From: Glebionis coronaria
Taxonomy: Eukaryota > Streptophyta > Magnoliopsida > Asterales > Asteraceae
Direction: 5' to 3'
Length of the DNA stretch: 64,000 nt
Assembly: GCA_025667525.1 (NCBI GenBank)
Contig: JANFOE010002238.1
Location: 1 to 64,000 of the forward strand
Shown here: positions 24,333 to 36,262 of the stretch, piece after piece
Numbering within the stretch: the stretch's first letter is position 1
Layout of the letters: every line of letters begins with the position of its first letter
Program-made: the position numbers and the translations under genes
Notes under the pieces: model-generated
Seen by the model: only the letters and a program-made list of their open reading frames with translations
Databases searched by the model: none
What the model was told of the DNA's origin: nothing

Positions 24333-25520
24333 TTTGCGTTCATGTAAGTACCAACCTTAAAATAAGAACAATGAGAACCAACTAAATTTCGACAAGTGTA
24401 CTAGTCAATTAAAAGAAGTTGTACAACTATTAATGAAATAATAAGGGCATTATAGTAAATCGCTATGGTTTCATTTTGTAAAGATGTTGTTACACTCCCC
24501 GATTCTACGCATCACTCCTTCATGAACTTATATCATGCTTCTATTTCTTTCTCTCTTATCTTGATGCGTGAAAGATTCTAAATTGACTATCATATACTTA
24601 ATAATGAGACAAAAAAATATAATGTAGTATATAGTACGTAAAATGTAGTGCAAGGTTTAAACATGTATCGCAAAGGAGTTACGGTAAAAATAAATTGTTC
24701 TTGAGTGGACAACTTCAAACAGATTTTGGGTTATGATTGAGAACCTCCTTCAACCTCAACACACAACTTCGGTCGAATTAGTTTTTCGATGAATTTTTAG
24801 TGACACATTGATTCTTAGATATTATTTTAGTGACACATTAGTTTTAGATATATTTGTTTTCTGATATATTATTAGTGAAACATTATTTTTTTTCTATGAA
24901 TTTATACATTTGTACTTTTATGTTACATTTTTAGTGACACACTAGTTTTTAAATAATTTTTACATTAAATTTTTGGTATATTTTTCTATGACACATTATT
25001 CGTGACACATTATTATTTAATGACACATTATTTATTTATGCTTTTTAAAAACTTTTTAATGACATTTTAATTTTATAACACATGTTTAGTAAAACACTAA
25101 CTTACAGAACACATCATTACAAAATTTGTATTAACGTTTCATACTAGGTAAAAGTGTATCCTACGTAAAAAAGTTACACGTAATGAATTTGCATTTCGAA
25201 AAGTGACGTACATGTGTATAGTATCCTACATAAAAGTGAATATAGTGTATGTCAAAACAAAATAATTCGAAAAGAAACTGACAAAAAGAATGCCAAAGAA
25301 AATTCAAAAAAATTGACTGTAGAAAAGTCACACATAATGTATTTACATTTTTTCAAACAGTTATACTAAAATCAAATGTCACAATGCCATTCTCTTTTGT
25401 TTATATTACGAGTATGCCATACAATTAATTTCATATAATCTTCATTAATAATGGTTAATCTAACGGTCCATATTGGTTCTTATTGTTTTTATATTAAGAG
25501 TGGTTCCTACAATAACGCTC

Positions 25521-25523
<3 letters not shown>
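24331..25523. mobile_element. 1.2-kb TIR element inside a (TA)n microsatellite
   Basis: Present only in unit 3, with (TA)n on both sides. The ends are imperfect inverted repeats of about 48 bp: the left begins GATTTGCGTTCATGTAAG and the right, inverted, GAGGAGCGTTATTGTAGG, both leading to AACAATRAGAACC. No open frame of any size. The middle (24800-25030) repeats TGACACATTA about six times. Placement inside TA repeats recalls the rice Micron elements, which target microsatellites; a Helitron or other superfamily is not excluded. Confidence 0.7.
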
Positions 25524-25578
<55 letters not shown>

Positions 25579-25826
25579 TCGTCATTTTTTTATTTGCGTG
25601 AAAACGTAATTCGTCCTAGTCTAACTCCGTCATAGCGTAATTTCGTCTTTTAAATTCAAAACCTTTCTCTTTCAAAAACGAACTAATCCAAATTACGTTT
25701 TATTAATATTGGCCTAACACGTAATACTTCCTTCGGGAACGAACTTGAATATTTGATTTTGCGTTTTTCCTAAGTCGTAGAATTTAATATTATCGCTAGT
25801 ATTTTCTTTTTCCTAAAAGGTTACAA
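25524..25826. repeat. Right part of (TA)n and spacer, unit 3
   Basis: (TA)n continues to about 25573, then the same noncoding spacer as at 4859-5111. Confidence 0.85.
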
Positions 25827-26783
25827 TCAATTACCCCGATGATCTGACCTCCCCCTTACAAATAACCCATCATCATCATCCTTTGTATATGTCCTCTTCA
25901 ACAACTCTCGTGAATTGAGGGTAGATAAGACATCTTCCAAAGTGTGTGACTCCTTTCCATAAAGCAATGTCTCCACCAAGTTATCATACGAGAACGGTAA
26001 TGATGTAAGTAACATGAGTGCCTGATCTTCGTCATCAATATCAACTTCTATGTTCACCAAGTCACCGATCAACTTATTAAACTCATCTATACGTTCAGAT
26101 AATTTCTTACCTAAATGCATGTAGAAAGTGAACAGCTTCTTCTTCAAGTACAATTTATTGCCTAAAGACTTTGTAATATACAAAGTTTCTAACTTTAACC
26201 AAACCCTTGCAGCATAATTTTCTTTGTTGACTTCCCTCAACACCTTGTTATCCAAGCATAAGAGTGAAGCACCGTGTGCTTTCTTATAGACATCCATCTT
26301 CAATGCCGCAGTCTTATCAGCGTCTATCATGGTATCCGATAATGGGTCTAACGCAGCCTCCCAACCATGTTGGATTAACAGACACCGCATCTTCACACGC
26401 CACAACTCGAAGTCTAGGGATGAGCATTTCGTCCCGAATCCCGAAACCAAACCGAAACCGTACCGATTCCCGGTACCCGAATCCCGTTCGGTACGGTACC
26501 AATACTACGAAATAAGGTGAAAAAAATCGATACCACTAATTCGGTAGGACCGGTACCAAATCAGGAAATTCCCTAAAAAACGGGAAATTCCCGAATTCCC
26601 GGTACCGGTACCGATATCCGAATCCCGTTCGGTACGGTACCGGTACCATTAATTTATGTTCGGGAAAAATTCGGTACCACTAATTCGGTACGGAATCGGT
26701 AAGGTACCGGTACCGTGCTCATCCCTACTGAAGTCATTAGACCAGTCGAATTTTTTAACGTCAAACTTCGCTATCGACGACAT
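25827..26783 (-). pseudogene. gag: Ty1-copia gag fragment, unit 3, split by a MITE
   Basis: As in unit 1: ATG at 26783, MITE at 26415-26727, gag core to 25827. Only a few substitutions distinguish it, including Ser for Leu in the GALLLCLDN stretch. Confidence 0.85.
26415..26727. mobile_element. hAT-type MITE inside copia gag, unit 3
   Basis: 313-bp copy with the same 12-bp terminal repeats and the same flanking near-duplication. Confidence 0.8.
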
Positions 26784-27005
26784 ATTCTTTCACCCTTGTT
26801 GCTACCTTCTTGAAAATCAATTTAATTAGGAACCCTAAACCTTCGACTTCGAACAAGTAAACCCAATCGTAAACTTGAAACCTAAGTGAACCACGATCAA
26901 AACTTAAACCACAAAAAAACCCGCAAAAAAACCTTAGATTTTAGTCGACTTTTAAAAACGTAAAAATCGATACATCGAAGTCGATTTATGTTAATATAAA
27001 CCAAA

Positions 27006-27153
27006 GAGTTAAGTACATTTTTGGTCCCTATGGTTTGTCGGGTATGACGGTTTTGGTCCAAAGGTTTATAAAGTAACAGATCCAGTCCTATTTTGCTCGA
27101 CCCGTAACACTTTTGGTCCCAAACGTTAGTTGACTAACTTTGACTGTCAAATG
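27006..27153 (+). repeat. MULE left terminal inverted repeat, unit 3
   Basis: This copy is the physical partner of the right terminal repeat at 35108-35257, because the LINE between them is continuous. The whole MULE is therefore 27006-35257, flanked by TAAACCAAA and TAAACCGAA. It has no transposase that I can see; its interior is the LINE. Confidence 0.75.
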
Positions 27154-27935
27154 TGAGGGTATATGCGTCCTTTACTAATATATTAAAAAATCTTTTTTAA
27201 TTTTCCTATACATAAATTCATCTCAGCATATCTGTATTTATCTTCACCATAAACTAAGCTACTAACCTTTTACCAACAACAAATCTTTAACCAAGGAAAC
27301 TCTAGATATGCCATTATTTGATATTCTTTTTTTGTGAAATACGAATCATAAAACATATAAGGGCTTCAAAGAATATAAGCTTGAGATCAAGACAGTAGTC
27401 TCGGTAAGCTTTGCTTTTTTGGTGGCTATGTGGTGGCGTTGGTGGTTTATGTGGTGTTGGTGATCGTAGTTTCCAGGTGGTGACGGGAGGCCGGGGGTTT
27501 ATGCAAATAACCTTTTTTCCAGTCAAACATGCACCCTCACCACATCATCATAACACAAGCTAGAGCTTGTCAGATCTAACAGAAGAGAAATAAAACCCTC
27601 CAAATATGGTGGTGGTTCATTTTCTACAATGCTTCTTGATTTGATGTTTGACAATAATTGCTAATGGAAGGACCGGAGCACAGGATCCGTTCGACAAGCA
27701 TCTTGGTACGATGTTAGACCTGGGTCGAACTCGATATCCGTGGTTGATGGAGTTGGTGTTCGGCTAGTGCTTGAGATACAACCCATTGCTTCAAGTTGTA
27801 TTAGAGGATGGATAAAAAAGTGTGTAGCTTAATATTACCAATAATCGAGCTTTGAATATATAAGTTAAGTGTGAGACTTGCGAATTTTTAATTTGAGATA
27901 TTTTTAATCCTTTTTGTATAAACAGTTTATGTTAT
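27154..27935 (+). mobile_element. MULE interior and LINE 5' untranslated region, unit 3
   Basis: Noncoding; equivalent to 6439-7226. The LINE 5' end is unresolved. Confidence 0.5.
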
Positions 27936-30900
27936 ATGGGGGCTACATATGTGAATGCTACTAGTGGTTGCTATAATATTATCAACACAAGTAAGTCTTC
28001 GAATTTTAATTTTGTGAAGGTTGACAAGTCTTATGTGGGGGCTAATATTACTATGCCTCGAAAAGTTGTTAAAAATGTGAGTGCTAGATTTTAACACACC
28101 CTCTACGGATATTTTATTGGTAAAAGGTTGGCTTTTCCGGTGGTGGAATACTTTGTGAAGAATAATTGGGCAAAGCATGGATTGAAACGTATCATGATGA
28201 ATGAAAAAGGCTTTTTCTTCTTCAAATTTGATTCAAGATCTGGCCTTGAAAAGATTTTAGAGGATGGACCTTGGATGATTCGAAATACGCCAATTGTTCT
28301 TAAAGAATGGACTTTGAATACTAGTTTGCTTAAGGAGGACATGAAACGAGTTCCTGTTTGGATTAATTTTTTTTTTGGTAAAGGGAGTTATCCCGGTAAA
28401 TATATTGACCAAAAAAACAAAGTTAAGTACAAATGGAATACGGCTGAAATGCCGTATTAACCTCAAGCCAAGAGCTTGATCAACAAGTGCTTATGACAGG
28501 CCATAAACACAGCAACACTAAGCTAACATTACAAATCAAAAACTAGTGTAATAAACAGCATTAGCAAACTCCAATAAGAAGAAATCTTGGAACCAAGCGA
28601 CCACCCCACAACACCAGCAGCAGCATAATGGGAGTAAAGGATCCAGATAAGGCTGCCTCCTTAAAAAACCTTTTCGAGAAAAATCATGTCGGAAAAACCC
28701 CAAAAAGGAAAAAAGAGTACAACCCTTACCCGGTACCCCCATCATGAGAAACACTTGAAGACGGAAGTCTCCACCGATCCAAAATAGCCAAAGACCGTGT
28801 AGTCATCTTCTTGAATCTGAAAGTAATAAGCTTGAGACGAACAGTAGAAATAATAATACTAACAAGTTTATCCACAGAAAGCTGTTTCCTTTGAACAATC
28901 TAGCATTCCGTTCCATCCAAATAAAGTATACAGTAGCCGCAACAACCAGACGAGCAATAATACTAGTAGTAGATTTTCCATCTGATATTTGTATAAGAAA
29001 TGCCAAAACATCATTCAAACGAGGAGGAATGGAATCCATGCCACAAAGTACCCTAATATGCGTCCACACCTGTGAAGAATAACAACACTCAAAAAACAAT
29101 TGAGAATGAGAATCGGGAGTGACTTTGCACAAAGGACACCGTAGCAGACTTAAATCCACAGCAGGCCCAACATCCCATTGCCGCAACCGATCCTGAGTCT
29201 TTAGTTTCTGCTTAACAACAAGCCACATATGCACCGAGTGTCGAGGAATACAATGGGAGAACCAAACAACATGGTACCAAACCACATCCTAACGTCTGGT
29301 TCGCAGCGTATCCCAAGCCAGAGCCACAGAAAATGGCTGCAAAGAACCACCACTATCACGCCAAACAAGAGAATCCGGTCGCCCCTCCCCTAGAGCAGGA
29401 ACAGGAATAGAGACGACAGCAGGAAATCTGTCCACCCAATCAGTCGGCCATTTCCAGGCGTTGTTCTCAATCAAGTCAGCAACAGTATCCTGAAGGGTAA
29501 AACCTGACCTAACAATATTGCGTACCGTAAGAGTATCACGTAATCGACACTCAGCAGCCCACCTATCAAACCACATAGACGCAGATTTACCATCATGAAG
29601 CCTATACCAAATAAACGGCCGCACACATGTCCTAAGCTGAAGAAGCTTACGCCAACCCCAACTTACATCACCAATATAAGGAACATCCCGAAAGCTCCTA
29701 CCCCTTAACTTATACGAATGTATCCATTGAACCCATAATGATTCCTTACGCGTTAGAAGGGACCAAATATGAGAGGTAATAAGAGCAACATTAAAATCAT
29801 CAAGCCTCCTAATACCAAGACCGCCCTCACTTTATGGAATGCACACATCCTCCCACGCCACCTTTGCTCTCCCCTTTTTCATCTCACCTTGACACCATAA
29901 AAAGTTCCTCAAAAGCTGCTCAAGATCATGAATAATCCGAACAGGCAGAATAAAAACTGAAGCCCAGTACAAGTGCATAGATGATAACACATATTTAACA
30001 AGTTGAAGTCTCCCTACAGTAGATAGAAATTTGTTACGCCAATTCTGGACCCGACTCTCCAACTTTTCCACAAGAACTTTGCAATCCCTATAAAGCAGTC
30101 TGGAAGATATAAGAGGAACCCCAAGATAATGCACTGGCAATGTGCCTTCCGGCATAAGATCCAGAATACTAGCTTTCACATCAGGTGGAACATTACAAAA
30201 GAAAGTTGTACTCTTAGAAAGTTGTTTGGATTAAATTCCATGATGTTCCGATGGAAGTATTTGATGAGGAAGGTATTAGCATTATTGGTTCTTATGTTGG
30301 TATGCTTATCATAATGGATTCGTATACCTCTACGATGTGCAAAGAGTAATGGGTTCGATGTAGTTTTGCTAGGTGCCTTATTGTGGTAAGTGCTGATGAG
30401 CCTTTAAAGGAGAAAATTACTCTTGCTATCCCTCAAATTGACGATGATAATTTCTCTAAGGCAACAATACGTGTGGAATACGAATGGAGACCTCCTAGGT
30501 GTATGAAATCTAACGTGTTTGGCCATACACTTGACTCGTGCCCTCTTACTGTTGCTATGAAGAAGACTAATTCGCTGTCTACTAAAACTACTCAGGAGGA
30601 TGGATTTCAAGAAGTGCGTGGTAGGAAACGTAATAACAAAATTATAAACCAGATTCTGAAGGGCGTGCCTTTAGGGAAAGGGTTTCAAATGGGTACTAAT
30701 TTTAAATACAAGCCTAGAGCTTCGACGTCGAGACCTGCTGGTGCTAAGGTGAATCTAGGTAATCAGAAATTGAATACTAATGAAGTTGATAAGAAGAAAA
30801 AGTCTACATCTCCCATCCAAATTTCCACATCTAATGCATTTGGTGCACTTCAACTTGATGCTAATGATCTGGAGGGTATGGAAGTGATGAAGAGGACAAG

Positions 30901-30990
30901 GTGGTGGAAAATATATATGATGAATCGGTTAATGTGTTTAATAACTCTAAAGGGGAAAGCACTCCTCTTGATACGGTGCTCAATGTTTAG
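27936..30990 (+). pseudogene. LINE ORF1, unit 3
   Basis: ATG 27936, shared nonsense codon near 28092, DUF4283 (28128-28366, resuming at 30235), knuckle with a missing cysteine, stop TAG at 30988-30990. The C-terminal part is the most open of the three copies: one frame runs from 30383 to 31030 in the register entered by the frameshift near 30885. This is ORF1 of the only copy still joined to a complete ORF2. Confidence 0.82.
28367..30222 (-). mobile_element. Nested 5'-truncated LINE in antisense, unit 3
   Basis: 1856 bp, flanked by TGTTTGGATTAA at 28355-28366 and 30223-30234. Coding remnants: reverse transcriptase end (30179-29832), linker (29624-29289), zf-RVT (29285-28803). Confidence 0.9.
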
Positions 30991-33900
30991 TCTAGCAGCT
31001 TGGAATAAGGGGCTTGAACCAATCCCCTAAACAAAAGGAGGTTCGTCATGTTATTAGGGAGAATAATTTAACTGTATGTGCGATTCTCGAATCGCATGTG
31101 GATGCTTCATGTGTTTATGATGTTTGTCAGAAAATTTTTCGTGGATGGAAATGGACTTCTAATGGTTCTATTTAACTGTATTTGTTCTATTTTAGGATTG
31201 AATGATGATAACGTGGATCTTATGGTTCTTTCTCAAACTAATCAAGTTATTCATTGTCAAATCGTATGGATAATCGTAACGATTTTTGTTCATTTGTTTA
31301 TGCTAATAATTACTATGGACACCGCAGGGCTCTTCGGACGAATTTGATTGCTCATTCTTCCTTTATGTGTAATCAACCTTGGGTCCTACTTGGCGATTTT
31401 AATGCAGCCCTAAATCTTGAAGACCATTCGTGTGGCGGTTATACTCCTTCTATTGCCATGAGGGAATTTAAAGACTGTTTTAATGAAATGGAGGTGTTGG
31501 ATGTTAGTGCTACGGGGTTTCATTTTACGTGGAATGAAAAACCACAAGGTGAGGATGGTATTCAAAGAAAATTGATCGTGTTATGTCTAATCTCAAATTT
31601 TTAGATTGCTTTCCTGGTTCCTTTGCTATATTCCAACCATATCGAATATCGGATCACTCTCCTTGTGTTTTCCGTATTCTGGTGGTTAGTAAATCCAAAC
31701 CGAAGCCATTCAAGTTTTCTAACTTCCTTGTTCATAAGGATGGGTTCCGTGATATTGTTAAGGAGGGATGGAACCTGAATTTTAATTGGTGTTCGATGTA
31801 TAAACTGCTTAAATGGCTCAAAGGCTTAAAGCCTCCTTTTAGGAAGCTGTTACATTCGTATGGTAATCTTCATGATCGTGTTAAACGATTACGAATTGAG
31901 TTGGATGCTTCTCGAAGAGCCCTTGATTTGGACCCTTCATCCGTCATTATTAGAGAGGAGCATGCTCACTATTTGTTAGCTTTCAAAGAAGATTCGTTGG
32001 ATGAAGAGAGGTTTTTACGACAAAAATCAAAAATTGAGTGGCTAGCTGCAGGTGACTCAAATACTTCATACTTTCATAATTCGGTTAAAAGTAGAAATGC
32101 TAGAAACCGAATAGAAATGGTTCGTGATGCTAATGATGTTTTGTTTGAAAATCATGATGTAGAAACGGCTTTTGTGTCTCATTATGAGAATTTTTTGGGA
32201 TGTGAAGGTTCTACTTTCCCGCTTAATACACAACATTTATTTGATCGTGTATTAAGTAGTGACAAAGCAAATTTTATGATTCGTGAGGTTTCTGAAGAAG
32301 AGATTAATCATGCTATTTTTTCTATGGGTGATGACATAGCTCCTGGACCTGATGGTTTCTCTGCAGCATTTTTTAAGAAGTCTTGGGATATTGTTAAGGT
32401 TAATTTTGTGAATGCTATTCGTGACTTCTTCAGAAATGGTAAGCTTCTAAAGGAAATCAATCATACTATTATTTCTCTTATACCGAAGGTAACTGTTCCC
32501 AACAAAATTAATGATTATCGTCCTATTTCTTGTTGCAATGCTATCTTTAAGTGTATTAGCAAGATTATCGCTAATCGTATTAAAGGAGATCTTGATTCTT
32601 TGGTGAGTGTTAATCAATCTGCGTTTGTTCCGGGTCGGATGATTTCTGATAATATTTTACTTACTCAAGAACTAATGCGTAATTACCACCGGAGTCGGGG
32701 GCCTCCTAGATGTGCTTCTAAGGTTGATATTCAAAAAGCATATGATACCGTCGATTGGAATTTTCTTCATAATATTCTGATTGCTTTTGGGTTTCATACT
32801 ACTATGGTTAATTGGATCATGGTGTGTGTGTCTACTACTTCATATTCGGCGAGTGTTAATGGTAATCTATGTGGCTGGTTTCGAGGTAGGAGGGGCTTAC
32901 GACAAGGAGATCCGTTATCTCCTTATTTAATTACGTTAGTTATGGAAGTTCTATCATTGATTGTGAATCGTAATGTTCGTAATGCGGAGGATTTTCAGTT
33001 ACATCAACATTGTGAGCATCAACGAATTGTTAACATGTGCTTTGCTGATGATTTATTCCTTTTTTCTAAAGGGCACTTGCCGTCGATTCAGGTTATTATG
33101 GATGCCCTTGAGGAATTTAAGAATGTTTCGCGTCTTGTTCCAAGTATTCCTAAGAGTACTGTCTTTTTGTGTAATGTTTCGATGGCTTTAAAGACGAGTA
33201 TCTTAGCTATGCTGCCTTTTAATGAAGGTACTCTTCTAGTTTGATATTTGGGTGTCCCTCTTATTTCTTTGAGACTGTTGACTCGTGATTGTCATGTTCT
33301 TGTGGAAAGATTAGAAGGTCGAATTAATAATTGGAAAAACAAGACGCTTTCTTTTACAGGGAGGCTTCAACTTATTCGATCTATCTTATCGTCTATGCAT
33401 ATATATTGGGATTCAGTTTTCTTTCTCCCGGTTAGTATTATCCTTGACTTAAACGGCTAATGAGAGGTTTTCTTTGGTGTCAAGGTGTAATGAAGAAGGG
33501 TAAGGCTAAAGTTGCATGGGATTCGGTTTGTTTGCCGCTTAATGAAGGGGGATTGGGCATTCGCAAGATTGAGGAGTTTAATATTGCACTTATGGTTTCG
33601 CATGTTTGGTGTATTTTAACTCGTAAGAATTCTTTGTGGGTGCAGTGGATTTACTCATATAAACTTAAAGATAGAAGCTTTTGGGACGTTCCATGTCTTG
33701 GTGATGTGAGTTGGGGATGGTGGAAACTATTATACATTCAAACTCATATTCGTCAATTTATATGGCATAAGATATATAACGGTAAAACTACTTCGCTTTG
33801 GTTTGATAGGTGGGCTGATCTTTTCCCTTTAAGGGACAGTATTTCGACCCGAATCATTAATCGGTCAGGTTTTAATATTTCGGATTCGGTGTATGATGAT

Positions 33901-34640
33901 ATTTCTCATGGCGTTGGCCTGATGATTGGAGCTCTAGATTTCCTGATATCTATTCAATGCATGTTCCGGCTATTGATGATTCTAGGGAGGATGTGGTTAT
34001 GTGGCGTGATAATAATGGCCATCTTAAACCGTTTTCTGTTGCTCTTGTTTAGGATACCATACGTACTCGTGAATTGACTGTGGATTGGGTTCATGTCGTT
34101 TGGTTCTCTCAATGTATTCCGTGTCACTCTATCCATCTATGGCTTGTTATTTGGAGGAAGCTGAAGACGCAACATCGTATTAAAACATGGGATGTGGGTC
34201 CAAATGTTAATATTAATCTCCTTAGATGCCCATTTTTCCGTGTCACTCAAGATTCACACGAACACGTCTTCTTCGAGTGTGTCTTTTCTTCTCAGGTGTG
34301 GTCTAAGGTTCGTGGTTTGTGCACGATGGAGAGTGTTCCAGCTAGGATTGATGATATTTTGAATTTTATCATTCCCCTTTCGAAAGGAAGCTCGGTTGTT
34401 GCTACCTTGTCTCGTTTGGTGGTGGCTGCCACTTCTTATTTCGTGTGGCGGGAAAGGAATGCTAGGCTATTCACGAAGTCGTCTATGAGGGTGGATCAAC
34501 TGGTTGATGTTATTATTAAAATCGTTAGGCTGAAATTAACTACCTTACGGTTCAAGAAGATTACTGCTGCGTCCCGAAGTCTCCTGGATCAGTGGAAGTT
34601 GCCATTGACAAGTTTTGGTTTTGATGGGAGTGTCGGGTGA
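30983..34640 (+). pseudogene. LINE ORF2: endonuclease, reverse transcriptase, zf-RVT
   Basis: Encodes the enzyme that nicks the target and copies LINE RNA. Starts at ATG 30983, overlapping the ORF1 stop. The endonuclease is spread over two or three frames: GDFNA near 31392 and SDHSP near 31649. A 553-codon frame (31583-33244) holds the reverse transcriptase, with FVPGRMISDN, KVDIQKAYDTVDW, QGDPLSP and the catalytic FADD near 33040. A TGA at 33242 interrupts YLGVPLIS, and shifts near 33455 and 34075 separate the linker from the zf-RVT domain (34074-34640), whose second zinc cysteine is Phe (CPFF). Broken, but the catalytic core looks complete. Confidence 0.9.
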
Positions 34641-34979
34641 GGGTTGTACTATTTTTTCCTTGTCCAAGGTTTTTCCCACCGGGTTTTCTTTGGCAAGGTT
34701 TTTTAAGGAGGCAGACTCATTTGGTTTCCTCTTGCTCCCATCATGGTGATATTTAGATGTTGGATGTCTTCATATATTCATGTTTTCATCTTGGTTTATG
34801 TCTAGTTTATTAATGTGATAGGCTATATTGGTTGTTTGGCTTTTAATAGGCCTTGTTTAACAAGCTGCCTGTAGCTTGCGGTTAATGTGGTACTTCAGCC
34901 ACATTCCTTTGTACTTCAACGTTTTTTTGGTTAATATATTTACCGGGGTAACCCTTTACCAAAAATATATTCTTAAAAA
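34641..34979 (+). mobile_element. LINE 3' untranslated region and 3' end
   Basis: Follows ORF2 to about 34979. The end TATTTACCGGGGTAACCC and CTTTACCAAAAA matches the end of the nested antisense LINEs although the coding parts have diverged a good deal. The A-rich tail is short and degenerate. The LINE lies inside the MULE. Confidence 0.8.
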
Positions 34980-35107
34980 GTAATGAGGTTGAAATTTATT
35001 TTATATAATATCTTATTAAAAATAATTATAATTATAATTATAGTGAGAATGAGGGTATTTTAGTAACTGTAGATCATTATTCGTGGGTATTTTAGTCATT
35101 TCGCGTA
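34980..35107. other. AT-rich MULE interior
   Basis: About 130 bp between the LINE tail and the MULE terminal repeat. It contains a short ATTATAATTATAATTATA repeat and no gene. Confidence 0.6.
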
Positions 35108-35257
35108 AATTTAACAGTCAAAAGTTAGTCAACTAACATTTGGGACTAAAAGTGTTACGGGTCGAGCAAAATAGGTTCTGGATCCGTTACTTTTTAAACC
35201 TTTGAACCAAAACCGTTATACCCGGCAAACCATAAGGACCAAAAATGTACTTAACTC
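35108..35257 (-). repeat. MULE right terminal inverted repeat
   Basis: About 150 bp, ending CTTAACTC at 35257 and followed by TAAACCGAA. It is the only right end in the window and pairs with the left ends at 6291, 15678 and 27006. Confidence 0.75.
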
Positions 35258-35266
35258 TAAACCGAA

Positions 35267-35606
35267 ATCCCTTTTTGACAAAGAAGATCACTTTCACAAA
35301 TAAATGTGTATGTACATTTATTAATATCCAATTAAGAATGAATATTTTCAATTTATGAAGTCTTTGTCAAACGTTGCAGCACCCACGTGATGTACTATAT
35401 AATATATTATTTGCTTTATTAAACAACAACTAATAAAATACCCACTTGATCAAATATTATTATAGTACTCACATTACTTTACTTCGTCTTCAACCTCTCC
35501 CCGCCACCTGCAACTCCAAAAAAACGAATCAAAAAACCCGAAAACCTTTTCTTCACGAATATTTCTTGATCTAGCACCGATCTCTGAGACCACAACCAAC
35601 CGTTAT
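35267..35606 (-). mobile_element. Presumed copia leader, distal half
   Basis: Lies between the MULE and a copia primer-binding site in the order expected of an untranslated leader on the minus strand. No coding region. The gag-proximal half of the leader would be 6069-6290 and its copies in the array. Confidence 0.5.
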
Positions 35607-35617
35607 CTCTGATACCA
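35607..35617 (-). promoter_or_regulatory. Copia primer-binding site
   Basis: The minus strand reads TGGTATCAGAG, complementary to the 3' end of initiator-methionine tRNA, two bases after the LTR end. This is the usual primer of plant copia elements. Confidence 0.8.
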
Positions 35618-35619
35618 CT

Positions 35620-35900
35620 TGTTGGAATCTACACCAACAAACCTGAAGATCGATTCTCGTAACCCTATAACCCTTGAAGAAGGTCGCAGATATGCAACAA
35701 ACGAAACCCAGAAGAACGCAACACTACAAATGTAACCAAACGATAACTTTATTGATTAACGATCGATTACATAGAAAGAATAGAAGATGCGGAATAATTG
35801 AGCATCACCCCCTCGCCTCTTTTTATAGGGTGAGGGGGTCGGTTTTCTAGTCTCAACCGATTAGGGATTGGGCTTGAATCCACTCGGCTCAATCACAACA
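35620..35900 (-). mobile_element. Copia 5' LTR (281 bp)
   Basis: Bounded by perfect TGTTG and CAACA termini. On the minus strand there is a TATA box (CCCTATAAAA, about 35819-35830), and the LTR ends directly before the primer-binding site. No second copy of this LTR is in the window. Confidence 0.8.
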
Positions 35901-36095
35901 TACCTAAAACAAAGCTTATGTTAATAAGATAAATAATTAACTATTACTGGTAATAATGCTAACATGTTCAATTGGTTGAATTAGAAGCAACAAGCGTTAT
36001 ACATACAACTACATATGGAGGAGCATTAGATTACATTTAGCCACTCTTAACCGAAAAAAGTCTTTTCTAGCATTATAGTAAAAGAAAACTCAAAC
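35901..36095. other. Unassigned spacer
   Basis: About 200 bp upstream of the copia LTR. I recognise nothing in it. Confidence 0.6.
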
Positions 36096-36262
36096 TAGGG
36101 GTGAGCAGAAATCGAATCACGAACCACAAAAACCGCGAAAAATTGAACCGCAAAAACCGCACCGCGCCAAACACTGACGGATCGGTTAAAAAACGATTTT
36201 GCGGTTCGGTTTTGGTTCTTATCAGAAAAACCGAACCGCTAAACTCGAACCGAACCGCAACT
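36096..36262. mobile_element. hAT-like MITE remnant
   Basis: Begins TAGGGGTGAGCA, one base different from the MITE end in the array, followed by a palindrome-rich interior with repeated CGGTTCGGTT and GAACCG motifs. The opposite terminal repeat is not found, so the element is truncated or strongly decayed. Confidence 0.55.

Larger units (their letters stand above)
19923..31245. repeat. Tandem array unit 3 (11323 bp, with extra insertion)
   Basis: Third and last unit. It is about 1.15 kb longer than unit 1 because a 1.2-kb element (24331-25523) sits inside its (TA)n microsatellite. After GTTATT (31246-31251) the sequence continues uninterrupted into the rest of LINE ORF2 rather than jumping to gypsy LTR, so this is the right edge of the array and shows the unduplicated arrangement. 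Confidence 0.93.
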
